Below are positions 7,046-14,510 of a stretch of 60,779 nucleotides of DNA, piece by piece. The stretch is from the NCBI GenBank assembly GCA_964630305.1, contig CAZVTR010000009.1, positions 1-60,779 on the forward strand. Direction: 5' to 3'. The position numbers were made by a program, and so were the translations under genes. Position 1 is the first letter of the stretch, and each line of letters starts with the position of its first letter. This DNA comes from JAKPPT01 sp964630305 (GTDB taxonomy: Bacteria; Spirochaetota; Spirochaetia; Treponematales; UBA12059). The notes under the pieces are model-generated. The model saw nothing but the letters and a program-made list of their open reading frames with translations, had not been told where the DNA came from and did no database searches.

Positions 7046-7852
7046 ATGAAAAGACTTGCTTCTTTGGCAATATTCTTGTTAATTGATTTTCTCAGTGCCT
7101 TGATGACTTTAGGTATATTTATGCTGGCTTTTAAAATATTGCCAATGAAGCAGTTTGACAGCAATTCAAACTTATATGATGCGATAATACTAAGTATTAT
7201 ATCAAGTCTTATAAATATAGCATTTTTATTTATTTATACTAAAATAAAAACAAAAGATAAAAACATTGGTGCATCTCAAGTAAAACCTATGATTCCCATT
7301 TATAATTATATCGCAATTATTCTTTTTACATTTAGTGCAATGTATTTTTGTACTATTACATTTAAAGAAAGTGATGAATCTATACTTAAACATTTTGTTG
7401 ATAATCCTTATATTATACCTGTTTTGTTTTTTACGATGATAAGTCCTTTCTTAGAAGAAGTAATATACAGATATTTTTTCTATAAGCTCATCGGCAAGAT
7501 AAATATTTTCTGGTTAGTAATAAATTCACTAGTATTTGCTTTGCTTCATTACAATAAAGCTAACGCTAATTTTGGTAGTATTTTCTTTGTTTTCGTTCAA
7601 TCACTCTTTCTTATAAATATTCCATACTTAGTTTATAAATCTTTACCTTTGGCAATATTCACTCATATTACATGGAATTCTTCTTTGTTTGTTTTTGAAA
7701 AAACTCAATGGTTCAGATCATCATGGTTTTCTTACTTGTTTTTTATTGTCGGAATACTTTGTTTGGTGAAAATTATTTATGACTTTTTAAAATATAAAAA
7801 TACAACCTTGTCTGATTTTTTATATTCACTTGTTGAGGATAATGAAAAATAG
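7046..7852 (+). CDS. CPBP-family intramembrane metalloprotease, cassette 6 partner
   Basis: 268 residues, about eight membrane segments. The three CPBP motifs are complete: EEVIYR (E137-E138, R142), FALLHY (H168) and HITWN (H207, N211). AAAGGG precedes the ATG. It is the second of three CPBP genes in the array, and outside the motifs it differs clearly from the other two, as expected of partners matched to different cores. It stays intact although its precursor may be frameshifted, which fits retention of an immunity function. A processing role is the alternative. Confidence 0.75.
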   Translation: MKRLASLAIFLLIDFLSALMTLGIFMLAFKILPMKQFDSNSNLYDAIILSIISSLINIAFLFIYTKIKTKDKNIGASQVKPMIPIYNYIAIILFTFSAMYFCTITFKESDESILKHFVDNPYIIPVLFFTMISPFLEEVIYRYFFYKLIGKINIFWLVINSLVFALLHYNKANANFGSIFFVFVQSLFLINIPYLVYKSLPLAIFTHITWNSSLFVFEKTQWFRSSWFSYLFFIVGILCLVKIIYDFLKYKNTTLSDFLYSLVEDNEK

Positions 7853-7931
7853 AAAAATTTATTATATGCATCGGCTCATTAAAACATAAACTATGAAAAT
7901 ATTTTATTAGTAATCAAAGTACTTGTTTGAT

Positions 7932-7967
7932 CACAAAAATTTTGCATATACTGTAAGAAGAACCACT
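7932..7967 (+). promoter_or_regulatory. Shared cassette-upstream element, copy 5 (partial)
   Basis: The right-hand ~36 bases are kept (CACAAAAATTTTGC, TATACTGTAAGAAG, AACCACT). The ribosome binding site reads AAGAAG instead of AAGGAG, which should weaken translation of this copy. Confidence 0.45.
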
Positions 7968-8393
7968 ATGCAAAAACGAATTATTATGGTACTAGTAGTA
8001 CTACTCGCTCTCACCGCTGGAGCCTTTGCGCTCGAAGAGAGTCAGGCCGCAGCACGATCACACAGCTTTGCGTTTACTGCTAACGCAAGCACAACAACTG
8101 TGATACTGCCGGCTCAAGATGCATCACTTTTTGCCGGCATTGAGGGCACAGAGCTTTCGGGTGATGAGATGATGATGGTGGAGGGAGGAGATGGTGGTTT
8201 AATACTTGTAATTACTATTATTGCTACTGCTGGTTGGGCTACATCAGTAATAACAGGAGAGTCACCTTGCAGAAAAATTGTTGTTACAGTTGTAAATGGC
8301 GTAAAAAAAATATATGAACAAGTCAATACAAACTCAGCAAATCCACAGCAGAAGAGTGTTGGTCCACAAGCTCGTATAAAGGCAAAAACATAA
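7968..8393 (+). CDS. Cassette 7 precursor with exact Gly-Gly leader end
   Basis: 141 residues from ATG 7968; an upstream in-frame start at 7923 is rejected because all relatives start MQKR. The leader ends LSGDEMMMVEGG, matching the double-glycine rule at every position (L63, S64, E67, M68, V71, G73, G74). The core after Gly-Gly begins DGGLILVITIIATAGWATSVITG, a hydrophobic small-residue helix of membrane-active type. A basic amphipathic stretch with VVNGVKKIYEQV and a polar basic tail follow. One cysteine. A strong class II bacteriocin-like candidate. Confidence 0.72.
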   Translation: MQKRIIMVLVVLLALTAGAFALEESQAAARSHSFAFTANASTTTVILPAQDASLFAGIEGTELSGDEMMMVEGGDGGLILVITIIATAGWATSVITGESPCRKIVVTVVNGVKKIYEQVNTNSANPQQKSVGPQARIKAKT

Positions 8394-8403
8394 ATTATTT
8401 CTA

Positions 8404-8435
8404 TTTAGTGGCAGTCATCGCAAACTGCCACTAAA
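8404..8435 (+). terminator. Perfect 12-bp hairpin between cassette 7 precursor and partner
   Basis: TTTAGTGGCAGT (8404-8415) and ACTGCCACTAAA (8424-8435) pair perfectly across an 8-base loop, 10 bases after the precursor stop. Same position as in cassettes 3, 4 and 5 but with unrelated stem sequence. Confidence 0.55.
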
Positions 8436-8491
8436 AATGACTGCACAATGCTATGTTGAAAGAATCTTATTAGTGGAGGACAACAAAATAT

Positions 8492-9172
8492 ATGATAATC
8501 TATATCACTAAATCCAAACGGTTTTTTCTTTTCTTTTTAGGAACGGTACTATATTTTTTTGTATTTATGCTATTTCCTCTTGATAAAGTAAGCAATGAGC
8601 TATTTTATCTAGGAGTTGGTATTTTTATTTTACTTGCACCTGTTCATGAGCTCTTGCATGCTTTAGGTGCAATTATGATGGGAGCCGATAAAAAAAATAT
8701 TTATTTAGGCGCTAAAATAGAAAAAGGATATCTATTTTGCAGAATATTCCAGGATCTTAAGAGAAACCAATTTATATTTGTCCTGTTATTTCCTTTGCTG
8801 CTGCCGTTAATTTCTTTAGCACTGTTTTATATAACCAAGCAAGTGCTTTTTAGTATTATTGCATACTTGTTTTTTATAGGCAGTCTATTTGATTTATTGT
8901 ATATGCTCGATTTTTTATACTTACCCAGTCATGTAGTTGTTGACGAAAATGAATCTGGTTTAGATTTCTCAATGCAACTAAAAGGGTTATCAGAAGAAGA
9001 ACAGAATGATGTTAATTTTTTAATCTTTACTAAAGGTGAAAAAGTTGTAAAACAAGATACTGTTTTGAGTAACCATCAACGAAAAAGATTTGATATTAGT
9101 TTTATAAGTATAGTAATTTATTTAATGGCATTGATTCAAACAATAGTTTCAGTCATACGATTGGTAAAGTAA
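8492..9172 (+). CDS. HExxH membrane protein (DUF3267-like), cassette 7 partner
   Basis: 226 residues with hydrophobic segments near 10-30, 36-55, 92-112 and 115-140 and a last one at the C-terminus. HELLH at 52-56 is a zinc-protease motif inside a membrane segment and is followed by ALGAIMMGA, the layout of DUF3267-type putative zincins. A GGAGGA site precedes the ATG. It takes the same slot that CPBP proteases occupy in cassettes 5 and 6, so a second, unrelated class of membrane metalloprotease fold serves as partner here. Immunity or processing role inferred. Confidence 0.65.
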   Translation: MIIYITKSKRFFLFFLGTVLYFFVFMLFPLDKVSNELFYLGVGIFILLAPVHELLHALGAIMMGADKKNIYLGAKIEKGYLFCRIFQDLKRNQFIFVLLFPLLLPLISLALFYITKQVLFSIIAYLFFIGSLFDLLYMLDFLYLPSHVVVDENESGLDFSMQLKGLSEEEQNDVNFLIFTKGEKVVKQDTVLSNHQRKRFDISFISIVIYLMALIQTIVSVIRLVK

Positions 9173-9179
9173 ATATGTT

Positions 9180-9250
9180 ATGTAAAAGAATTATTAAGTG
9201 TTGAGATGATTATGGTTGAGGTGGCACAACTTTCCATAGGATAATTATAT
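9180..9250 (+). pseudogene. Remnant of an eighth precursor with internal deletion
   Basis: ATGTAAAAGAATTATTA at 9180 resembles the leader start, ATGCAAAAACGAATTATTA. It runs directly into GAGATGATTATGGTTGAGG (9203 onward), which matches the leader end coding for DEMxMVEG, and then into CACAACTTTCCATAGGAT, which resembles the core start of cassette 4 (CACAGCTTCCGCAGGAT). About 200 bp of leader interior and nearly the whole core are missing, and the frame is broken. It sits where a precursor should be, before the CPBP gene at 9312. Confidence 0.6.
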
Positions 9251-9311
9251 CAAAGCGAATTTTCGTGAATCTTTCTTAGTCATTACCTTTTGATTTCATT
9301 GGGGATTTTAT

Positions 9312-10073
9312 ATGTTAAAAAAAATTCCATTTCCTATACTGTTTCTTATACTATTACTTATATGCAGGTTAGCATTTGTGCCAATTGCGCTCTTTGCTGT
9401 AAACATTTTTGATAAGGAAATAACACAATCTGAAATTGCCGCAAGTACTTTTACAGCAATTATAAATATATTCATAACATATATTTCAATACTTGCTATA
9501 AAATATATTTATAAAAATAAAACTATTTCATTTGATTGTTTAAAAATAAATAAAAATATTTTAGAGACTTTACTGTTAATCGTTCTTTGTCTGTTTTTGA
9601 TACTTGTTGTTTTCAGTGAGCCTTTTGCATTAACTTCTGATAAGATTGAATCTTCAATTAGTATTGTAATAACTATAACGCTTGTTCCAATTTTAGAAGA
9701 ATATCTTTTTAGGTTTTTATATTTTCAAAATATGAAAGTATTTGATTGGAAAAATTTATTGCTCAATGCATTATTATTTGCAATAATACATAGTTATAAA
9801 ATCCAATCAAAGATATTTATTTTTATTTTTTCATTTATTTTTTTAACTATCCCATACTTTATTTATAGAAATTATTTATTAAATGTATTAGTCCATGCAG
9901 CATGGAACATTTTTATTTATGTTAAAGAAGCAAATAGCCTTATAAAGAATTGGTTTAAGAATATTTCTATAGTTCCATTAATTTTAGTGACTATATTGCT
10001 ATTCTTGTATTTATTCAGAAAATACAAACTTGATTATAACTCAATGAGTAATAACGCAAATGAAGCCGGATAG
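9312..10073 (+). CDS. CPBP-family intramembrane metalloprotease, orphan partner of cassette 8
   Basis: 253 residues, about seven or eight membrane segments. Complete CPBP motifs: EEYLFR (E129-E130, R134), FAIIH (H160) and HAAWN (H195, N199). GGGGA lies upstream of the ATG. Its precursor has been reduced to a short remnant, yet all catalytic motifs are kept. That suggests the protein is useful without its own peptide, for example as immunity against a peptide made by neighbours. This marks the end of the AT-rich island; the next gene has ordinary composition. Confidence 0.75.
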   Translation: MLKKIPFPILFLILLLICRLAFVPIALFAVNIFDKEITQSEIAASTFTAIINIFITYISILAIKYIYKNKTISFDCLKINKNILETLLLIVLCLFLILVVFSEPFALTSDKIESSISIVITITLVPILEEYLFRFLYFQNMKVFDWKNLLLNALLFAIIHSYKIQSKIFIFIFSFIFLTIPYFIYRNYLLNVLVHAAWNIFIYVKEANSLIKNWFKNISIVPLILVTILLFLYLFRKYKLDYNSMSNNANEAG

Positions 10074-10160
10074 ATTGATATGGTATTTTTTTATATCGAA
10101 GAAAAGCCAAAATTAGTAACCTACAGGTATTTTAATATTTATTAAATATCGCAACTATGC

Positions 10161-10166
10161 TATAGT
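10161..10166 (+). promoter_or_regulatory. -10 box close to the start codon (possible leaderless transcript)
   Basis: TATAGT ends only eight bases before the ATG at 10175, and no ribosome binding site is visible. A start of transcription about seven bases after the box would fall at or just before the ATG. No good -35 is seen. Confidence 0.35.
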
Positions 10167-10174
10167 ACCGGGCT

Positions 10175-11053
10175 ATGAAAGATTTTAGTCAAAACGTCAG
10201 TGCTGCAATCCCATCGATTGCATCGATGAATGTTCCCTGCTTTGTTGTAAAGGCGCTGGAAATATCAGTCATACGCAAAGCAGCACTGCAGGTTGTTAAA
10301 AATGCAGCTGTTGATTTTTTTGCTGTCCAGTGGTTGGAGCGGCTGTTCCCGGGGAGGCTCCCCATTGCGTCTGTCGATCATGAACTCGATAAGGATGTGC
10401 CGTTTAACCCCGGTCATGTTCATGTGTACCTTGATTTTATTCCGTTCTGGATTCGAACAGCAGCCTGGATGTACAGGGTGTACGGATGGAAGGATCGAAA
10501 GGCAATTGCTGAGTTTGTCGAGGGTATTGCTAAGCTCTATAATCAGGCTGCATCGGTGTATCGCGTGCATCTTTCTACGACCGAGCGTCCTTTTTACATA
10601 AAGCGCCCCCGTTTTGCGCTGATACATGCCGTCGATCCGCACTATGCCTGCGTGCCGAGCCTCCATGTAATGATTGTGGTGTATGCATGGCTTGCTCTGC
10701 GTGATTTTCTCACACAGCGGGGTGATGCTGAGCGTTACCAGGCTCAGGTTGAGGAACTCAGGACAGGCGCGCTTGCAATAACCGAATCTATTTTATTTGT
10801 AAAACAGCACAGCGTAAACTGTGTCGGTGCAGCGATGTATGCAATGACAAAGCTTTATGGAGCGTGGCTCTCACAAGAAGAAGCAGAAAAATTTATTAAC
10901 GACCTGTTTTTGCAGTCACGGATAAATCGCGATGCAGAAAAACGAATAAAAAATCATATTATCACGCTGTATCGCACACTCGTTAAACAGGGGGAGGCTG
11001 CGCTGGAGTGGCATCATCCGCTTTTGGATTTCTTGCGATCCTGTCCCCGATAA
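10175..11053 (+). CDS. PAP2-motif protein, conserved hypothetical
   Basis: 292 residues of normal composition, unlike the preceding island. The centre contains PSLHVMIVVYAW followed about 60 residues later by LFVKQHSVNCVG. This recalls the PSxH and KQH/SRxxxxxH histidine motifs of PAP2-type phosphatases and phosphotransferases. Classical PAP2 enzymes have five or six clear membrane spans; here only about three moderately hydrophobic segments are visible, so the assignment is tentative. If correct, the substrate would be a lipid phosphate or an inositol-type headgroup. Transcribed alone and closed by a strong terminator. Confidence 0.5.
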   Translation: MKDFSQNVSAAIPSIASMNVPCFVVKALEISVIRKAALQVVKNAAVDFFAVQWLERLFPGRLPIASVDHELDKDVPFNPGHVHVYLDFIPFWIRTAAWMYRVYGWKDRKAIAEFVEGIAKLYNQAASVYRVHLSTTERPFYIKRPRFALIHAVDPHYACVPSLHVMIVVYAWLALRDFLTQRGDAERYQAQVEELRTGALAITESILFVKQHSVNCVGAAMYAMTKLYGAWLSQEEAEKFINDLFLQSRINRDAEKRIKNHIITLYRTLVKQGEAALEWHHPLLDFLRSCPR

Positions 11054-11088
11054 AATTATGTGTTATAGTTTTTAATCTGGCTGTAATA

Positions 11089-11118
11089 AAAAGCACCGGC
11101 TCGAGTACCGGTGCTTTT
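11089..11118. terminator. Bidirectional terminator
   Basis: AAAAGCACCGG and CCGGTGCTTTT form an 11-bp stem around an 8-base loop, with A- and T-runs on both sides. It sits between two convergent genes, the PAP2-motif gene and htpG, and can serve both. Confidence 0.85.
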
Positions 11119-11142
11119 GCAATTTGTAGGCTATTAAAATAT

Positions 11143-13005
11143 TTATTGGGACAGCAGTCGGTTCAATCGTGTCACAAAATCAGCAGGATCTTTTATGGGA
11201 ACACCTTCAAGCAAAAGCGCTTGATTGAGGAGTACGTGTGCAATATCTGCTGTAAGTTCTTCATTGTCCGAGCTTTGAGCCTTTTTAAGGAGCGCATGAT
11301 CCGGATTGATTTCCAGTATCGGTTTTACTTCAATTTCTTCGCCGCGGCCAAGTGCCTTCATGAGCTGAGCCATCTGCATACTGGGATCCTGTTCGTCAAG
11401 GATGATACATGCAGGGCTTTCTGATAATCGCGATGAGACGCGGACATCTTTTACAAGATTTCCAAGCGCTTTCTTAATTTTTTCTGCAAGCGGCGCATTC
11501 TCTTTTTGTTTTTGCTTTGCTTCTTTTGATTGAATATCCTCTTCGGCGCCAGTTCGATTGGCTGCTTTGAGTTCCATATCACCGTAGCGGCCAATCATCG
11601 GTATAACGAGTTCATCGATTTCATCAAAACAGAGGAGCACTTCAATGCTTTCTTTTTTATACATTTCGAGTATCGGTGATTTTCTCACACGGTCTTCGCT
11701 TTCACCGGTTAAGTAGTAAATTGCTTTCTGTCCTTCTTTCATGCGCTTTTTATAATCGGCAAGGCTTGTCCAGCCATCGACGGCAGTGCTCTTAAAGCGA
11801 ACAAGTTCAAGCAGCGTTTCCTTGTTTGCAAAATCGCTGTAGATACCTTCTTTAATCGGGCGGTTAAATTCAGTAATAAATTGGGCATATTTATCGGGAT
11901 CGCGTTCTGAAAGCTCCTTAAGTTCTGATAATATTTTTTTAACTGAAGCGCTTCGTATGGTATTCATGATGCGGTTCTGCTGAAGTATTTCTCTGCTTAC
12001 ATTGAGCGGGAGGTCTTCCGAATCGATAATACCGCGAACAAATCTGAGGTAGGTTGGAAGGAGCTCTTTGTCATCATCGGTTATAAAGACACGCTTCACA
12101 TAGAGTTTTACACCGGGTTTGTAATCAGCATGGTAGAGATCGAATGGTGCCTTCTCCGGGATATAGAACAGGGTGGTATATTCAATCGTGCCTTCCGCTT
12201 TGGTATGGATCCAATACAAAGGATTCTCTTCGGAATCGGTTATATTTTTATAAAAGTCGATATATTCTTCGGTTGTTATTTCCTGCTTTGGCCGGCTCCA
12301 GAGTGCTTTGGCGCTGTTTATTTGATCCTTCCGGTGAATTTTGGTGTCTTTCTTTTTGCCCTTGTCATCATATTCAAATTCATCCCACTCAAGGAAAATT
12401 GGGAATGCAATGTGATTCGAGTATTTTTTTATGAGCGATTCAAGTCTCCAGCGTGACAGGAACTCTTTCCCTTCATCGTTCATGGTAAGGGTAATGCATG
12501 TTCCGTGCGATGCTTTTTCGGCTGGCTCGACGGAGAAAGAGCCTTTCCCGTCGCTTGTCCAGAGCCATGCAGAGTCTTCTCCGGCTTTTCGCGTGAGTAC
12601 GGAAACGGTGTCAGCAACCATGTAGCTTGCATAAAAACCAACGCCAAATTGGCCTATGAGGTTCATGTCTTTTTTGGATGCCTGAGCAATCGCTTCCATA
12701 AAACGTTTTGTTCCGGAGCGGGCAATGGTTCCAAGGTTATCGATAAGATCCTGTTCATTCATGCCGATGCCGGTATCTTCAATAGTAAGCGTGTTTTTTT
12801 CATCGTTAAAGGAAATGGTAATGGATGGCTCAAACGTGATGTTTTTATACGCTTCATCGGATGCCGTTAAGTAACGGAGTTTATCAAGCGCATCAGAAGC
12901 ATTTGATATGAGTTCCCTGAGGAATATCTCTTTATGGGAATAGAGTGAATGAATGATGAGGTGCAGCAATTCATTGACTTCTGCCTGAAATTTGTGTACG
13001 GACAT
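11143..13005 (-). CDS. htpG: Chaperone protein HtpG (bacterial Hsp90)
   Basis: 620 residues, normal length for bacterial HtpG. The N-terminus has the GHKL ATPase motifs: LRELISNASDALDKLR, DTGIGM, and GQFGVGFYA as the lid glycine motif. The middle domain follows with RGIIDSEDLPLNVSRE, and then the dimerisation domain. It is a cytosolic ATP-dependent dimeric chaperone. AAGGAG lies seven bases before the ATG. Transcribed alone between the bidirectional terminator and a ~270-bp intergenic stretch (13006-13281), in which I see no clear heat-shock operator such as CIRCE. Confidence 0.97.
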   Translation of the reverse strand: MSVHKFQAEVNELLHLIIHSLYSHKEIFLRELISNASDALDKLRYLTASDEAYKNITFEPSITISFNDEKNTLTIEDTGIGMNEQDLIDNLGTIARSGTKRFMEAIAQASKKDMNLIGQFGVGFYASYMVADTVSVLTRKAGEDSAWLWTSDGKGSFSVEPAEKASHGTCITLTMNDEGKEFLSRWRLESLIKKYSNHIAFPIFLEWDEFEYDDKGKKKDTKIHRKDQINSAKALWSRPKQEITTEEYIDFYKNITDSEENPLYWIHTKAEGTIEYTTLFYIPEKAPFDLYHADYKPGVKLYVKRVFITDDDKELLPTYLRFVRGIIDSEDLPLNVSREILQQNRIMNTIRSASVKKILSELKELSERDPDKYAQFITEFNRPIKEGIYSDFANKETLLELVRFKSTAVDGWTSLADYKKRMKEGQKAIYYLTGESEDRVRKSPILEMYKKESIEVLLCFDEIDELVIPMIGRYGDMELKAANRTGAEEDIQSKEAKQKQKENAPLAEKIKKALGNLVKDVRVSSRLSESPACIILDEQDPSMQMAQLMKALGRGEEIEVKPILEINPDHALLKKAQSSDNEELTADIAHVLLNQALLLEGVPIKDPADFVTRLNRLLSQ

Positions 13006-13233
13006 GATTTCTCCTTAGAAATATTATTGAAACTATTGCTTAGAAAAAATTTTTAGAAAATATACAAAAAAAACTCAATAAAGGCAAATTGATTAAGGTG
13101 GCCAGATTCAGTTAGTTTTAATTTTTTGGTGGGATAGGCTATGTGTATAGTATTTGAGGGCGGCTCTCTTTTATCATGAATGGTGTTTAGTCATACGAAC
13201 CTTGTGAAAAAGATAGTTTTGGTTATCGTGTGT

Positions 13234-13260
13234 TTGATTTTTTTTTAAACGTGCTATAGT
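13234..13260 (+). promoter_or_regulatory. Putative sigma-70-type promoter
   Basis: TTGATT (13234-13239) and TATAGT (13255-13260) are separated by 15 bases; sliding the -35 to TTTGAT gives 16. It lies just upstream of the ribosome binding site AAAGGAGA of the next gene. The spacing is short, so confidence is moderate. Confidence 0.4.
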
Positions 13261-13281
13261 ATATGTGCAGTAAAAGGAGAC

Positions 13282-13827
13282 ATGATGCGGCAGCTTGAAA
13301 GCATAGATGAGGCACTGATTGGTGAACTGGGAAATGTTGTTATTTTTAAAGCATTGACTATCGATGAACTGCGTCACTTAATTCCTATTTGCGAAGAATG
13401 GGAGTATGCACGAGATGAGATTATTGTTACTCAGGATTCAATAAGCAGGTATCTCTATATTTTGCTTGCCGGACGTGTAGAAGTTACTGTAAAAGGAAAA
13501 GAAAAAGAAACCATAGCGATATCGACAATTCAGCCGGGCGAAGTGTTTGGCGAAGCATCAATTTTTATGGATGTTCGCCGCATTGCGACGGTAAGTGCAA
13601 AAGAGGAATCAAGAATCCTCAGTATTTCCCGGGAAAAGCTCTTCTCCTTCTGCAATGATCATCCAAGAACCGGATTGAAAATATTCACATTCATAATATA
13701 CAGCCTTTTACGTCGGCTCGATGCTGTAAACCAGGATTTAGCGTATGAACGTGAGACTGCAGTAACCGAAGAAGATCTTGAAGCGCTCAAAAAGCTGTTT
13801 CCTGTATCGCTCGATGATATATTCTGA
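13282..13827 (+). CDS. Cyclic-nucleotide-binding domain protein without DNA-binding domain
   Basis: 181 residues; ATG codons at 13282 and 13285 both follow AAAGGAGA. A single cNMP-binding beta-barrel spans about residues 20-140, with GEVFGEASIFMDVRRIATVSA as the phosphate-binding cassette (G-E-x-x-G-E-A and an R-x-A end). The C-terminal 40 residues are helical and acidic. There is no helix-turn-helix, so this is not a Crp-type regulator but a stand-alone sensor, a type common in spirochaetes. Which nucleotide it binds cannot be read from the sequence. Confidence 0.8.
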   Translation: MMRQLESIDEALIGELGNVVIFKALTIDELRHLIPICEEWEYARDEIIVTQDSISRYLYILLAGRVEVTVKGKEKETIAISTIQPGEVFGEASIFMDVRRIATVSAKEESRILSISREKLFSFCNDHPRTGLKIFTFIIYSLLRRLDAVNQDLAYERETAVTEEDLEALKKLFPVSLDDIF

Positions 13828-13847
13828 CAGCATTGTGGACAATAATA

Positions 13848-14510
13848 TTAGTGCGCCTCTTTTTCATTGATTTTTCTCTGCAAGTGTTCCCATACAGATT
13901 CCATTGTACTAGATCGTGTAGCGCTGCCATTAAGCATCAAAACCGAAGGGTTAAGTGTATAAATGTGTTTTGAACACTTTTTAAGATCAAAATTGGTAAA
14001 TGGCAGTAAATCTATTTTGTTAACAAAAACGGTATCGGCATGTTTGAATGCAGCGCTGTATTTAAGTGGTTTGTTGGTTCCCTCTGCTACGCTAAAAACC
14101 AGCACGGTTAATGATGCGCTCATAGAGTAATTATCAGGAAGTAACAGTGAACCGACGTTTTCTACAAAAATCCATTTGATTGTATGAAGTTCGAGCTTGT
14201 TGAGTGCTGTGAACAACATGCCAGCATCCAGAATAGCGGTTTCTGGTGTCAAAACATGCACTGTTTGGATTCCAGTTTGATCAAATAGCTCGGCATCAAT
14301 ACTGGCAAAAGGGCTAGCAGTGATTACGGCAGTACTGTTTTTATCAAAGTTTTGCTCTAAGAGAGCTTTAATGAAGGCGGTTTTACCTGAACCCGGACTG
14401 CCAATAATATGAATAAGGTTAAGTCCATATTGGGTAAGCAATGAATTGATATCAGATTGTGCTTGTTCAATCATGTCTGAGCTTGATGCTTGCAGGGTAA
14501 TGGTATTCAT
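13848..14510 (-). CDS. hypB: HypB-like GTPase lacking the metal-binding residues
   Basis: 220 residues. HypB is the GTPase that helps insert nickel into [NiFe] hydrogenase and sometimes urease. The G-domain is clear: Walker A GSPGSGKT (37-44), ENVGSLLLP (117-125), SVAEGTNKPLKYS and NKID (164-167). Canonical HypB has TGxxCHLDA, with Cys-His as metal ligands, and ENVGNLVCP with a further Cys. Here the matching positions read TPETAILDA (88-96) and ENVGSLLLP, so all three ligands are replaced by Ala, Ile and Leu. The N-terminal CxxCGC motif and a His-rich stretch are also missing. No other hyp or hydrogenase gene is nearby. It may have been repurposed. Confidence 0.8.
   Translation of the reverse strand: MNTITLQASSSDMIEQAQSDINSLLTQYGLNLIHIIGSPGSGKTAFIKALLEQNFDKNSTAVITASPFASIDAELFDQTGIQTVHVLTPETAILDAGMLFTALNKLELHTIKWIFVENVGSLLLPDNYSMSASLTVLVFSVAEGTNKPLKYSAAFKHADTVFVNKIDLLPFTNFDLKKCSKHIYTLNPSVLMLNGSATRSSTMESVWEHLQRKINEKEAH

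Noticed and set aside
326..8393. Nif11- or NHLP-type RiPP leader
   Set aside because: These families have long double-glycine leaders too, but lack an N-terminal Sec-type signal peptide, and no radical SAM, LanM, YcaO or other modification enzyme is encoded nearby.
226..10073. CRISPR array or transposon as explanation for the repeats
   Set aside because: Repeats are protein-coding leaders in frame with variable cores, about 0.6-1.7 kb apart; no short regular spacers, cas genes, transposase or terminal inverted repeats were seen.
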